A stretch of 64,000 nt of DNA from Coix lacryma-jobi var. lacryma-jobi (GCA_009763385.1 CM019828.1:26280751-26344750); one strand, 5' to 3'. Positions 23,053 through 35,830 are shown, counted from the stretch's first letter. Program-made: numbers and translations. Notes: a model not told the origin generated them from the sequence alone.

Positions 23053-24271
23053 TGTCGGGGGTCCACAAAATTGGTACCCCCAATCAACGCAAAACAAATA
23101 GGTTAAACCTAGAACACCAATTAATAACAAACCTAGCAAATCTAACCTTCTAAAAAGCCAACCCCTCGAGGCCTACAACGCCGGCCTATCGCTGGGGAGC
23201 CTGGGTCCACCGAAGCCTTACCGACTGCCTCCGGGTAGCCTACCCCTCGAGCCCTGGCACATACGCCTCGAGCCCACTACAGCCATACACTGTTTCTCGA
23301 GACCCCACGTGGGGATCTCGAGCCTCTCTAGCACGGCAACCTATCTCTCGAGACGCATCACGCCCTCCTCGAGCGGCGCCAGACGTCGGATACCAGCCCC
23401 ATACTGCGCATTTAATGCGTTCACCTACTCCGGTCACGTCCTCTGGCACACGACGTGAGCCACAGTAAACCGAAGCCCAGGTCAAATCTCGTTTTCACCA
23501 CAAGCATGGGCAAAAAGGCACAAGTACAGCACTGCTCGGCCATACCCTGCACTATTGAGCACTCGAACCACGTCTCGAGGCTTGGAAACCCACTGTACGA
23601 CCGAGTTTACCGGGACTTGCCCATACCTACGGGGACTCGAGCCCCCCGTAGGCGCCACCTCGAGGCCGGCCCAGCGCCCCTCAAGCCCTAACGACTTTCA
23701 TGTCATTGGAGGACAGGTACCCCAAGACCCGGAGGGACTCTGCCACGACTTCTACGTACCGGAATGGGCGTTGTACGGCCTCCACGTCGCCACGCCTCCA
23801 CATCCACGCCTGGGATGGAGGCCACGCTTCAAGGACGCCTCAACAGCAACCCCCACGTCAACTCCAGTGACCTCAACAAGACAGCATTCCTACCCTCCGC
23901 CGTATTGGGCGTTGTACATCCCCGACTCCTGTGTAACCCTATGTAACCCCGTGTAACCCTGGCCTCCTCTTGTTCTATAAAAGGGGACACCAGGGCCCTT
24001 CACGCACACGTAGAGACACGCTTCGCAAGTCCATATAACGCCACACACATGCACGAGTCCGGACCCTGGTCCACGCTCGTTGAGCTTGTATTGCCCCTGT
24101 ACAAGCACTTAGGTGCAAGAAATACAAGAACCTCCTTCCCCTGCTGGACGTAGGGCCTTATTTTCCCGAACCAGGATAAATCCTTGTGTCATCTTGCATC
24201 ACCATCCAGGAAGAGAGCACGCGATCATAATTACTAGTTGGTGTCATACCCCCGGGGTAGAAACACCGACA
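23053..24271 (+). repeat. Gypsy-1 3' LTR
   Basis: 1,219 bases from TGTCGGGG to CACCGACA, matching 9325-10543. The TATA box is kept at 23976-23982. Followed by the target duplication GTGGT at 24272-24276. Confidence 0.96.
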
Positions 24272-24784
24272 GTGGTTGAATGCCACGTGCGAGTTTTCTG
24301 TAGTCGACCGGACGCTTGTCTCGATCCCTGACCGGACTCACTCTTGACACTGTTCATCGGGTGTTTCCTCTTTGACCGGACGCTGAACACTTCGATCGGA
24401 CGCTCCCTCTCAGAGAGTCCGGTCACAAACAGTAAGGTCCTAGATCGGATTTTACACGACCGGACGCGTCCGGTGCTCACTGACCGGACGCTGCCCAGAG
24501 TCCGGTCAAGAGCAGTTTGTGTTGTTTCGTTCGCGGTTGGGTCGTTCGTTGTCGGTTTTGATTTTCGGCTTTTGCATTGGGTTTCTAGAGTCGTGAAGTG
24601 TCTCGTTGTGCTTCCTGGAAGCATCCACCCTATCTTTAAGGTCGTGGACACTTACGAGCTCTAGGGTTTGCTCTTGGGGTTGTTTTACGGGACAGCGGCG
24701 ACAAGTTTTCGAAAGGAAAATTTGAAGCTCCCATTCACCCCCCCCCCCCTCTGGTCGCTTTCTGGTAGCACTTTCGGTCCTTCA
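24272..24784 (+). repeat. Copia-1 3' LTR, second part (with GTGGT duplication)
   Basis: After the duplicated GTGGT (24272-24276) the Copia-1 LTR resumes and ends at CCTTCA, 24784. Matches 1-409. The complete LTR, joined across Gypsy-1, would be about 1,934 bases. Confidence 0.93.
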
Positions 24785-25233
24785 CATATTCATATGTTTG
24801 TGTGCATTGCATAAGCTATTATTTTGATATCCATGCTTATGTGATGAATGCTAGTAATAGTATATGGTTGATGAAGTGCTTACTAGCATAGTAACTAGAC
24901 ATACTCTTGTTTCAAGTGTCTCAAGAATTTTTCTATAATGTTGATCTCACGGGGTTCTTGAGTTTTTTGATGTATGTCTAGTGTCAAATGGTGCTAAGAA
25001 TGGTATAATATGTGCACTCCGATTGGTATCACGCTTCAAAGGTCCATTCTTATGCCTTAGCATCATTGTTGGTAGTATTGCTCATCTACATTTCATATCC
25101 ATACATGTGTGCTAAATTTTAGAACCAAACTCTATAGCACACATGTAGGGGGAGCAAATACTATCAATATGGTTACCTTTTAAAATCATATATCTTTGAT
25201 TGGGTTGTCATAAATTACCAAAAAGGGGGAGAT

Positions 25234-26948
25234 TGAAATCCCTAGTTGGATTTTGGTTAATTGATGAAACCCATTTTGGTCTAATCCTATTGCTAAGCAT
25301 GTGTGTAGCTAATGAGAGGATTATGACCAAACCTTTGATGGAGCTAGCTAGATGGCAACCATGTTGGATGGTGATGGCCACAAGTTCTCAAGTGATCAAA
25401 TGCTCTGTCTTCGGTGAAATGGGAAAAGGGAAAGATGCCTTTGCTCAAGTTGAGACTTTAGTTTTATCTTTGACCTTGAGTGATAGGCAAGCCGGACTAT
25501 CAAGAGAAATACATTTGAGGCTAGCTTGATGTGGAGAAAAGTGCTCATGACGTCTAACTTCTAGCGCTTGAGAGACACCACGCACTCACGAACACATAGA
25601 GGTTTTCTGGGTGTGGTCGGTAGTACCGACCATGGGGGTCAGTAGTACCGCCCAAGGGTGCTGAGTGCAATGCTCTCTGGATTGGGACTCAGGTGACCTA
25701 GCGGTACTAGCGGTAGTACCGCTATAGAAGCCGGTACTACCGGGCTCGGTAGTATCGACCCCAGGTCGGTAGTACCGAGAATCCAGGACATTTTACACCT
25801 TCTCTGTGTTGGGTCTGAGTTGGCCTGGCGGTTGTACCGCTATAAGGGTCGGTTACCGACACCCTGGTCGGTGGTACTGTGGTCAGAAGGTGATTCGAGA
25901 TGCTCTCTGTGTAGATTTGAGTTTGGCCTATCGGTAGTACTGCCATAGGGCCGGTACTATCAACCACCGGTGGTACCGACCAAGGGTCGGTTGTTCCATC
26001 GGGTCAACGGTTGCTGTAATGGCTATTTTTAGTACAGTCGGTACTACCGACCGTGGCGCAGCGTGACATGTATAAATAGCCGCTCGGCCGGCTTCTAACC
26101 GTTACTTCTCCCATTCGCCTGAAAGAGAAGAAAGAAAAGCTCCCAAGTGTTGACCAAGCTCCTCTCTCTCCCCCTTTGGTTCTAGAGTGAATCTCTTGCA
26201 AGCTTTGAGCTAGGGAAGTGAGATTAGAGAGTGAGACGCATCGATCTACGTCAAGAGCACTTGGATCCAACATCTCTCCGGCTTGATTTGTATTCTTTAC
26301 TCTTGGTTTCTTGGATCCCTAGTCGGTTAGGTGTTTCTTCGGTTGTTGCCTGTGATTGACTCATTTGTGAGGGCACTCCAAAGTGTTTGTATTATCCTTT
26401 AATTCTTAGTGAAGAAACTCAACTAGCCTTTGTGGTTGCTTGAGTGAGGCAAGGAGGTGAAAGAGACCCTGACCTTCGTGGTCACCTCAACAACGGGGAC
26501 GTAGGCGCTTCTTAGTGAAGTGGCTGAACCTCGAGTTAAATCTTGTGTCTCGAGTACTTGTTGTTTTTGCATCTTTGGATATTTCGTTTGCTCTCGTGTT
26601 CTTCGTGTTCTTCCTCCCTCCTTTCTCATTCTTAAGTGTGGAAGGCTCGATCTATACTTTGGGGAGGAGCCACTACTTGGACAAGGTATAAGCTTCATCT
26701 ACATCTCTTAGGAAAACCTTGGTATAAGCTAGATTCAATTTCGCATCTCGTTCATCTCGATTTCGTAGTTGTTCCTAGGTTGTCGGTAGTACCGACCCTT
26801 GGAGCCGGTAGTACCGACCCCGGTAGTACCGGCCCTATAGTCGGTAGTACCGACTATGTGTTCTGATATCCTTTTTGAGCTTTGAGTTTCAGGATTCTAG
26901 ATTTTTAAATAGGCTATTCACCCCCCCTGTAGCCATTCAGACCTTTCA
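25234..26948 (+). repeat. Copia-2 3' LTR
   Basis: 1,715 bases from TGAAATCCCTAG to GACCTTTCA. It carries more than a dozen copies of CGGTAGTACCG-like palindromes (for example near 25617, 25705, 25735, 26038, 26785-26860). Its palindrome differs from those of Copia-1 and Copia-4, but the architecture is the same. Confidence 0.85.
26071..26078 (+). promoter_or_regulatory. TATA box of the Copia-2 LTR
   Basis: TATAAATA in the context ACATGTATAAATAGCCG, about two thirds of the distance back from the LTR end, where an LTR promoter is expected. Confidence 0.65.
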
Positions 26949-27595
26949 GTCTCTTTTTCACTGATTTTCTTCGATTGCCCGATTTGTAGTTAGGTTCAAA
27001 CCATGACCTTGTAGGAGTAGCAGACTAACTTGCTTGTGATCCCTCGTATAAACTATGAGCTCAAGTGCTTTTGATTTCAGGGAGACTAGGTCGATTTGGC
27101 GAAACAACTGTGATGCATCGGGGGCATCGGACGGACCTGTTTCTGGGCATTGAACGTGTCCGATGTTTGCCCACATGCTGTCTAGTTCAGCACTTGGCAT
27201 CGGATGCACCTACAGTAGTGTCCAACGCTCACTCAGACAGCTCCAGAATGCTTCGTTTTACATTGGACGCGTCTGGCGGAGTGGCATCGAACGCTGGGTG
27301 GCATAGAATGTTGGGTGAGTCAGAGGCTTTTTGGATAGGCATTGACTCTGGCATCAGACATACAAGTAGCACTGTTCATGTGTCCGATGGTCACTCAGTA
27401 AGGTTTCATAATCATACTATTCACATCAGACGCATCTAGTCCTTAGAAATCAGACACTGACAGAGTCTGATGCACGCTGTTTCAACGTTGTTTCGTTCGT
27501 AGCTTGTTCATTCGGCTTCTGTTTTGCAATCTGACTTTTGCGTTGGGTTCTCGGCTTACGTGGGGTGTTTTGTGGTGTCCCGCTGTGTTTCTAGG
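26949..27595 (+). repeat. Copia-3 LTR fragment, left part
   Basis: Diverged but clearly related to the Copia-1 LTR: 26955-27100 matches 9120-9290, and the tail near 27480-27595 matches 150-240. It carries decayed palindromes such as CGGACGCG and CATCGGACG. It is cut on the left by Copia-2 and on the right by Gypsy-2 (target duplication CTAGG/CTTGG). Confidence 0.8.
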
Positions 27596-29247
27596 TGTTG
27601 ACACGAAAATTTGGATGAGGTGCCAACACACTCAACCATGGTCCTCAGAAGCCGTGCAGAAGCAGGGCCATAACCTCCTGGACCTTCAAAAGATGGCGGT
27701 GCCGAATTTTGGTGAGAACGACATCGGGGCATGCCAGTCAATTTGACCTGCAATTGACAAGGATAAGAAAAAAGATGTTAAATCATGGAACCTGCCAGTT
27801 TGATGCCAGACAGTTCCAAAATATATGGTTCTCATATAGCCATTATCAATAGGATTTTCACTACAAAGTCAACTCCCAAGTAAATATTAAAATATTGACA
27901 TAATCCGAAGTGAAACGGCTGTTTAAAAATATAAAGAAAAAACATTGTAAAAGAGAGTAGCCGATTAGCTTAGCATATGAGGAAATATAAAGATCTATAT
28001 ACACGTTAAACAACATAGAAACAATGAATCGACTAATCGTATTGACAATTCTATTCATTAATAGTCGGGTGTCTCTATGCAGCCGTAATAACAAATAGGT
28101 CGATAAAATAACTTGAACCTCAACAGTGGGGTGTCTCCATGCAATCATAATGATGATCAAGTTAGATCACGTTCGATACGATGAGCAGATCCATTAGTTT
28201 TATTCTGCTTAAACGCGCACATTATAAAGAAAGCGTAACTGGATCGACTATTTTAGCCGATACAGGGTCCATGAAGCACGAACAAGATCTATCTGTCAAA
28301 ACTACGATCTGATCTAGGATCAAACAAACTTACTCTAACATGCATATCAGTGGGGTTCGGAAATACAGCCGTAATAAGCATATCAAACCAAATCTACTTG
28401 TTCTTAGATCAAACCATAATTTGAATAGATATCTCGAACGCACAGCATGTAACAATCAAGATTGACAAAATAGTCGATGAAAAGCTTAGATCGGCTATTT
28501 TCCTTGATGTGAGCGTGAAAGGACTTTAGATAGCCGAAACTAAATAGCTTTTAAACTTAAGCTAATTTGTCAATCTTGATTGGGCAAGATATTGTTTAAA
28601 AACAAAAGAAAACATTAAAAAGCATGAACAATATTGATAACTTAATGAATCTATTAGATTGCCAGAACTAATAGAGCTGATAACTAGTCAAGATCGACTA
28701 AAGCAAGAGATTGATCAGAGTCAAGACAGTCTTACAAAAGACGAACTTAAACAGATAACTAACCTATGTCATAGCTAACAAGAGTTTGTCGATGCCAAAT
28801 ACAGCCTTATTGAACGATAACACGAGCCATTGGTGAAACTTACAAGCAAACTGGAGGTCGATCTTAGCCGATGTAGCTCTACCTGGTTGAAGGTTCCCCC
28901 GAGTTCTACCTTACACCTACTCCTAGGGTTTTGGCCGGTGGTCGAAGTATTGATTGATTGAATTGTTGTTTTTACAAATATCGGGTTTCTAGCTATTTAT
29001 AACCCGGTAGACTCATATCCTAACACGACTAGGATACATCATAATAAAACGACAACCCGGACTTGAACTCCTTGGACGAGTCCGACACGTCTTCAAAGCC
29101 CATTAAGCCTGGTCCATATGAATTCTTCTGGTCGTGTCTGGACCCAAGCAAGCTCCTTTTATTTTGGCCGATTTTTCTCTTTAATAAATCAGCCGCTTGT
29201 GCTTACAAGAATGAAAATCCCTTTTGATACAAAATTTGGTGTAAACA
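27596..29247 (-). repeat. Gypsy-2 3' LTR
   Basis: Plus-strand ends are TGTTGACACG and GTGTAAACA. The minus-strand TATA box TATAAATA lies at 28994-29001 and is shared with the other LTR at 40605-40612. The purine tract, read on the minus strand as AAAATTGGGGGACATG, borders it at 29248-29263. Confidence 0.9.
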
Positions 29248-29503
29248 CATGTCCCCCAATTTTGGGATAAAATTTATTTTATTCCAGAATTTGAGTCCTT
29301 TCCTTTCTCCCTTCACTTATCTTTTGGTACCTTAATTAAATGATCACGGCTTCGAAGATCCTTCACCAAACAATATCTTGATGACCAACGTGAAATGACT
29401 ACTCCTTCTTAAGAACCGTACTATGATTCAACACCTTACTCGATTACTTTGTGCGCAAAGTATGAACCGACGTCCTTTTGTCTTCGGAGACCCAATTTTT
29501 TAA

Positions 29504-29510
29504 TATAAAT
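29504..29510 (+). promoter_or_regulatory. TATA box of the Gypsy-2 opposite-strand gene
   Basis: TATAAAT in the context TTTTAATATAAATTCC, 122 bases before the ATG at 29626. This mirrors the arrangement in Gypsy-1. Confidence 0.62.
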
Positions 29511-29625
29511 TCCAACTCTGCCTTCACCTCCCATCGTACTCAGAACGCAACCACCATCGTCTTCATCTTCTATCCAAGAAAACCCTCTTCCTTCATCCAA
29601 CAAAACCTTCTTTTCTTCCCTTCTG

Positions 29626-30475
29626 ATGGCAAATTCCAACCATGGCAAACGTCCCGCAGAGGAGGAAGTGAACTCCTATCTTTCTCGGCGCCGTGCTAGG
29701 TAGGTTTCTCTTTGTTTTAGTCGATCTTGGTACTCTCTCATTGGCTTTTTGAATCCGAACTGACTTTCTTACTTTTCATGTAGGACCGATGTCGGCCCCT
29801 CCAATGATGTCGCTGCTCCGGGCCTCCTCCAGGAACGGAGTCAGTATCGGAAACTTCCTCCTCCGGGAGTTCAGAGTCAACGGTTGCCCGACATTACCGT
29901 CAAATGACAGAAATGCGGAACCTCCATTCTGAGGCCACCATCAGAAATTGTTTGCTCGAAGATCGCATTTCCTAGCTCCAGAAGGCGCTGAAAGAAGCAG
30001 AGGCGAAAGCCTCTCAGGCAGCTCAACAACGTGCTGAATCTGACGCATGTGTCGCCGGTAACTCTTCCTTCGTGAAGAACTCCTTTTTATGAAAGCTCTT
30101 ACTCTTAATCTTTACTGTGTTCCTTGATGCTTATTATTCTGTCCATCCTTTAGATCTGATTGTGCGCCTGGAAGTCCTCCAAGACGCAGGGAACGAAGCT
30201 GACGCCCCCGTGAACGCCGTTGGGAACAGCGTCGTCGAGAGGGTGAACAACATCCCCGCAAGGGTGCATGAAGTTGCCCTCCATGGTATCTGCCATGGTG
30301 CCGCCATGGCACTTGGAGCTGCCAGGCCTATACCGGCAGCGACCTGGGTGACCTCGAGATCACCCTAGAAATTAGTCACGTCATGGAGGTGAATTTCGAT
30401 GGCGTTGATGGAGCAGCCGAGGAGATAGCAGACGTCGTCCTTTCTGTATTCATAGTAGATAAAGTCTTCGAGTAG
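29626..30475 (+). pseudogene. Gypsy-2 opposite-strand gene, three exons, decayed
   Basis: Runs against gag-pol. Exon 1 at 29626-29699 encodes MANSNHGKRPAEEEVNSYLS and ends at GTAGGT. Exon 2 at 29784-30057 begins after a TAG acceptor, completes the split Arg codon, then meets a stop after about 50 codons (GTCAAATGA near 29902); another frame continues with a Gln/Ala-rich coiled coil up to a GTAACT donor. Exon 3 at 30153 to about 30475 includes the VHEVALHG and CHGAAMALGAA motif common in grass Tat opposite-strand ORFs. It is shorter than the Gypsy-1 gene and has no Transposase_28-like domain. Function unknown. Confidence 0.65.
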
Positions 30476-30872
30476 TTTGTAGGATCAATCTCCTTGTAAG
30501 AAACCTACTGTGAAAATAATGAAATCTTCTGCTTCCATGCGATTCATCTGAGATCAAACCCATCGAGGTCTTTGAAATCCAAATTTCATAATTTCATGTT
30601 TTTGGTACTAAAGGTGATGCCTCCTTTGCATCGGCTATTATTCTGCTGCTGAAGTCGATATATTGCATATCGACTATGTATTTTTAGTCTGAAGGCGATA
30701 TTGTAATATCGGCTATTAACTAATCTGACGAGTCACAATAGATCCACCCAAATACTGGGATAATACTTCTTAAAATATTTTCCATTGACTGCTCTGAACT
30801 ATTCGATTCCTTCTAAAGTTTCATAGAAATAAGCATTGCTAAGAGCACACCTCGTAATTCGATAAGGTCCCT
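30476..30872. other. Gypsy-2 spacer between opposite-strand gene and pol end
   Basis: About 400 bases, AT-rich, no supported frame. The convergent 3' ends of the two transcription units should lie here. The repeated word TATCGGCTAT occurs near 30630-30715. Confidence 0.5.
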
Positions 30873-33800
30873 TCAATTTGGTGACCATTTTTCATATTTG
30901 TTATCCTTAGTTCCAATTGGCAAGATGACTTTCCAAACTAGATCTCCTTCATTAAATTTCTTCTCTCTGACCTTCCGATTGTAATATTTAGCAATTCTCA
31001 GTTTCTGGGCTTTGATATTTTCTGAAGCCTTCAGCTGATGAAAATTTAAGTCATCAAGGTTATCCATCATAAGATGTTTATATTCATCGGCCTTTAAATT
31101 GTTCTGTTGCGACACTCTTCTGGATCCTATATTAATCTCCCAAGGTAACACAGCTAACTCATAAGGTGAACATTTGGTTGCACCATGACAAGCCATCCTA
31201 TAAGACCATAAAGTTTCACTGAGTATTGAATGCCACTTCTTTGGATGTTCTCTGACCATTAAAATCTGGTTAGAGGCCTCAGCTTGTCCATTGGCTTGGG
31301 CATAATATGGAGACAAAATAATCAACTTGAAACCCGTGTTGGCAGCAAAATCCTCAAACTCTTTTGATATAGACAATTTCCCCTGATCCATGGTAATGGT
31401 TTGAGGAACACCAAACCTGTAGATGATATGTGCTTTGATAAACTCAATCACAGTAGCTGATGAAGCCTCTTTCAAAGAAATAGCTTCAACTCATTTGGTG
31501 AAATAATCAGTTGCTACTAACACAAATTTGTGTCCCTTACCGGATGACGGAAATATTTGGCCAATCAAATCTATTCCCCATCCTCTTAATGGTCATGGCT
31601 TTGTAATTGGATTCATAGCTGACGCTGGAGATTTTTGAACATTACCGAACCTTTGGCACTCTTGACAACCTTTATAATATTTAAAACAATCTTCCAACAT
31701 GGTTGGCCAACAATATTTTGTTCTCCTAATCATCCATTTCATTTTATGAGCAGATTGATGTGCACTACAGACCCCATCATGGATCTCTCCTATTAAGACC
31801 TTAGCTTCCTCTTGATTGATACACTTGAGGAGTACACCATCAACTGTTTTATGATAAAGTTGGTCATCAAGAATAACAAATTTCGTAGCCTTATATCTCA
31901 ACTTCCTGGATACCCGTTGTGATGGATCTTTTAAATATTCAACAATTTCAATTCTCCAATCATTATCATCAATAAGCTCATCGGCTAACATCTCAAGGAT
32001 TTACCGATACCCAGAAGCACTTTGAGCCAGTCGATTAGCTTCTTGATTCTGACACTTAGGAATATGCTTTATGACAACAAAAGAGAAAGAATCAAGCACT
32101 TCGAGACATTTTTCATAATGCTTCCTCAAAATATCATCTAGGCATTTATATAGGCCGAGCAATTGATTAATTACTAATTGAGAATCACCAAAAATCTCAA
32201 CAGCATCGGCCCTTACCTCGTACAAAAGATAAAGTCCTTTGAGAAGAGCTTCATACTCAGCTTGATTGTTAGTATAGGTTGGATCAATAGGAAAAGCATA
32301 TTCAAAACTGACCCTCTGTAGAGAAACGAGGACAATACCAATACCTCCACATTGCTTACAGTTAGATCCATCAAAGAACAAAGCCCAAGGAGCAAAGTCC
32401 AAAGTTTTAATTTCTTGTTCATGATGATGAGTAATGAAATCAGCTGTCACCTGTCCCTTAACTGCTATAGCCGATTCATACTTTAAATCAAATTCTGATA
32501 ATGCAAGAATCCACTTGCCAATCCTTCCATTTAAAATAGGCATAAACAACATGTGCTTTATCACATCAAACCTTGACACCACCGTGCATTCAGAAGATAA
32601 CAAGTAATGTCGAAGCTTAATGCATGAAAAGTATAAGCACAAACATAACTTTTCGACAGGAGAATATCTTGTTTCTGGATCTAGTAGCCTTCTAGTGAGA
32701 TAAAACACTACTCTTTCCTTTCCTTCAAATTATTCCATTAAGGCCGATCCAATTGTATGATCATTGGCTGCTACGTACAACTTAAAAGGTTTGTTCTTCT
32801 GAGGAGGAATTAAAATTGGTGGAGATTTCATATACTCTTTGATCTCCTCAAATGCTTTTTGTTGTTCGCTACCCCATTTAAACTTTTGAAAATCCTTCAA
32901 TTTCAACAGAACTGAGAACAGCAAAATCTTGGCTGACAAATTTGATATAAACCTTCTCATGAAATTGATCTTGCCGGTCAAGGATTGTAATTGAGTTTTC
33001 ATGGTTGGTGGCACTGTTTTGTCAATTGCATCATAACTTTTCTGACCGACCTCAATCCCTTTTTCATGTACCATAAAACTCAAAAATTGTCCAGCCGATA
33101 CTCCAAAGGCGCATTTGTGAGGATTCATCCTTAATCCATGTTTCCTTGCACACTCCAGAGCATTCCTGAGGTCTTTAAGATGTTTCTGATGGTCCTTGGA
33201 TTTCACAACTACGTCATCAATATAGATTTCCACAATTTTGCTGATCAACTCATGAAAGATATAATTCATCGCTCTTTGATAGGTTGCACCGGCATTTTTA
33301 AGTCCAAAAGTCATGACTACCCATTCATATAAGCCTAAGGTGCCAGGACACTTGAATGCAGTTTTATGTATGTCTTCTTCTGCCATAAAGATTTGGTTAT
33401 AACCAGCGTTACCATCCATAAAACTGATTACCTTATGACCAGCTGTCGCATCGACCAACATGTCTGCCACTGGCATTGGGTAGCCATCCATCGGAGTAGC
33501 TTTATTTAAATCCCTAAAATCAATGCAAACTCTCATTTTTCCCATTTTTCTTATACACAGGGACTACACTAGATATCCATTCGGCATATCTACATTGCTG
33601 AATGAAGTTAGCTTCATAAAGCCGAGTGATTTCTGTTTTCACATCAGCCATGACTTCTGCTCTGATTCTTCTTAGAGCTTGTTTTACAGGCCGACTCCCA
33701 TGTTTGATAGGCAATCGATGTTCAACCAGTCATCGATCAAGACCAGGCATTTCAGAATAATCCCAAGCAAAACACTCTTTATATTATTTTAATAGAGCAA

Positions 33801-34735
33801 TGAGTTCTTGTCTAAACTTGGAATCTAACTTAGCACTAATATATGTCAGTCTTGGTTTATCACTGTTTCCAATATCAACAGCTTCCAATTCATCGGTCGA
33901 TGTAAAACCTTTACCCTTCTTGCCTTCCGCCTCATTGACTGAACAATCCATTAAGTATATTTTTTAAAGCTGGCTGCTTGGATCGGCTGTTGGTCAACAT
34001 CAAACACCTTGATGAAACCTTTTTCATGTACCTTCCCAGAAAAGCACTCCACATTGTCGAAGTTCAAATCTTTAGGGTCAGAGTATGCAATACTCACAGT
34101 CAAATTGGCTGGTACTACCTCTATAATGTCCCCGATCCACTGTATGACATTTTGATGCATGGTAGATGGAACACAACAAGTAGCATGGATCCAATCTCTT
34201 CCAAGAAGCACGTTGTACGAACCCTTTGCATCGACTACAAAGAATGTAGTAGGCAAACTCTTGCTGCCAACTGTCAACTCAACACATACAACACCTTTGG
34301 TAGTCGATACGTTCCCAGCAAAGTCCATTAACCTCATATCAGTTTGAGCCAAGTCTTTTGCGGTCTTCCTAAGTTTTCTGAAGGTGGCGTATGGCATCGA
34401 ATTAACAGCTGCACCTCTATCAACTAACATTCTGCTCAGAGTTCTTCCATCAACAAATCCCTTCAAATATAAAGCCTTCAAATGAGAATGCTTTTCAGGC
34501 TTTTGGAATGTAGCTCCTTCGCTTGATAAATCCACTGAGCCACTGTTTCTTCATCATCTGACTCTTCTTGTTGATCAATGGATCTGAACTCAGCAGGTAG
34601 CATGAACAGAGTGGATATATTAGTCGATGGTTCTCTCTTATCGGCTATTTGTTTTACCTGCCAGACTTTGGGTTTCTTCTTTTGAACTTCATTGTTCCTT
34701 AACCTCGGAACCCGACGTTTCTGGCTTTTGGTCAA
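30873..34735 (-). pseudogene. pol: Gypsy-2 pol remnants
   Basis: From right to left: a gag/protease linker (34735-34478), aspartic protease (34535-33951) with the active-site block MLVDRGAAVNSMPY where the family usually has DGGA, reverse transcriptase (33714-32730) with YIDD, RNase H-like domain (32708-32001) with FFDGSNC, NNQAEYEAL and GDSQLVINQ, integrase finger (31991-31593) with HDGVCSAHQ and CQECQR, and integrase core plus tail (31475-30873) with the second catalytic block altered to TMDQGKLSIS. Stops and frameshifts separate the blocks at about 33720, 33540, 32720, 31995 and 31500. Not functional as it stands. Confidence 0.88.
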
Positions 34736-34821
34736 ACCACCTGGACACCATTGTCCATCTTGCCAAGGATGATCCTGATTAGCTAACCTTACCCCAAGCC
34801 GATCATGAACATTTTCTTTTT

Positions 34822-35781
34822 TTATGCGCCGATCTGTCTTTCAAATTTCAATCTCTCATGTACAGATTGGCGGTTATCTCTCGACTGTATGTACTCCCAA
34901 TATTGTTCACTGCATTTTAGGAAATTTCGAAGAGTAGAAAGTTTCAATCCTTTGTTCCAACAATGTCTGAAGAAAGGGCAATCCCAATGATTCTTTTCTT
35001 CATCTTTGATACGCCTTTCCTCTTCCTGAGCCTGAGCGTCTTTGGCTAGATTCCTCCTTAGTCTTTCTGCCTTTAAGGTCTCAGTTTTACCGGGTCCTTC
35101 TGGATCGTCATCAGATATCATACTCAAGGTTTCATCATCTCGGAAGATGTTCGGAGGAGTCAGAGGTCGTAGAGATGGCTGGTGTCCTGCCATGAAGACT
35201 TCGCGATTGTAGCCTTGGTTGGTTGATCCCGGTGTAACCGATTCCAAGGTAGAAGCACTAGAGATTAGCTCTATTGAGGTATCGTGCTCCTCAAAGGGGA
35301 GTTGATGTCCATATTGGTAAGGGAGTTGTTGGTCGATTGTGCCAACCAACTTAGTCGGGGCTGGTTGTATTGGCCAATGGACGATGTTACCTTCCTCGGT
35401 TGAACTGAAAACGAGTCCCTGCTGGGCTCCAGTAAGAGGAATCTGTTGAAGCTTTGGGAAGTTTGATCCAATCAACTCTTGGAAGTTTTTAGCCGAGTTG
35501 TGCAGGCCAAAGGAGATACAGTGTCTGGAATCTGAGTCCTTTCCGGACCGAGAGTTTGTGTCCGAGTAGGAGTTGGATAATTCAGCTCGATCCCTAGATT
35601 CTTGCAACTCTTGGATTGTTAGGTTTTCCAGGGCCCGGGAGAGATGGTCTGTCTTTGGCGTGGCTTGCGCTTTTGATTCAGGTTGAAGGTGTCGATGCAG
35701 CTTTCCTTGATCATCCGCGATGCAGGTCCATGAGCCAAAAACAAAAATTGATCCCGTCGAGAACATGTTGAAGCGGTTCAT
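34822..35781 (-). pseudogene. gag: Leader and partial gag of an inserted Gypsy piece (Gypsy-E)
   Basis: A 319-codon frame following the primer site of Gypsy-E. The N-terminus (MNRFNMFSTGSIFVFGSW) and a Ser/Gln/Glu-rich middle are not like the capsid of Gypsy-2. The C-terminal part has the block CPFFRHCWNKGL, typical of the nucleocapsid region just before protease in this family. A capsid domain is not visible, so this piece either comes from a non-autonomous element or has lost it. It runs into the Gypsy-2-like linker at 34735 without a visible boundary. Confidence 0.6.
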
Positions 35782-35811
35782 CGAGCTCTTGATCCTGGAA
35801 TCGCCGAGAGT

Positions 35812-35830
35812 CCCTACCTAGCGCGCCAGC
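35812..35830 (-). other. Primer binding site of Gypsy-E
   Basis: Read on the minus strand: GCTGGCGCGCTAGGTAGGG, similar to the Gypsy-1 primer site, directly after the LTR end AACACCGACA. Confidence 0.68.

Larger units (their letters stand above)
9325..24271 (+). mobile_element. Gypsy-1, Tat-type LTR retrotransposon with an opposite-strand gene
   Basis: A 14,947-base plus-strand Gypsy element complete at both ends: LTRs of 1,219 bases each, target duplication GTGGT, primer site, gag, pol in the order protease-RT-RNase H-integrase, then a minus-strand gene, a polypurine tract and the 3' LTR. The two LTRs have the same length and differ at about 30 sites by eye (about 2.5%), mostly transitions. 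With the commonly assumed grass rate of 1.3e-8 per site per year this suggests insertion around one million years ago. An extra RNase H-like block after the first and the opposite-strand ORF before the 3' LTR fit the Tat lineage (Grande, RIRE2 and relatives). Several stops make this copy defective. Confidence 0.95.
1..24784 (+). mobile_element. Copia-1, SIRE/Opie-type LTR retrotransposon, split by Gypsy-1
   Basis: A plus-strand Copia element whose 5' LTR runs off the left edge. Order: partial 5' LTR (1-409), tRNA-Met-type primer site, gag, pol with integrase before reverse transcriptase (the Copia order), a long noncoding stretch, polypurine tract, then a 3' LTR interrupted at 9324 by Gypsy-1 and resumed at 24277. 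The large gag with two CCHC knuckles, the long 3' noncoding region and the LTR of about 1.93 kb fit the SIRE/Maximus/Opie lineage. The 409 visible bases of the 5' LTR differ from 24374-24784 at about 13 sites by eye, plus a C-run length change. It sits inside Copia-2, which continues at 24785. Confidence 0.93.
24785..26948 (+). mobile_element. Copia-2, 3' end of a SIRE-type element
   Basis: After Copia-1 the sequence changes to the 3' noncoding tail of another Copia element, with a polypurine tract (AAAAGGGGGAGATT, 25220-25233) and a 3' LTR. The left part lies outside the window because Copia-1 inserted between. It has itself inserted into Copia-3, whose LTR resumes at 26949. No coding sequence of Copia-2 is visible. 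Confidence 0.85.
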
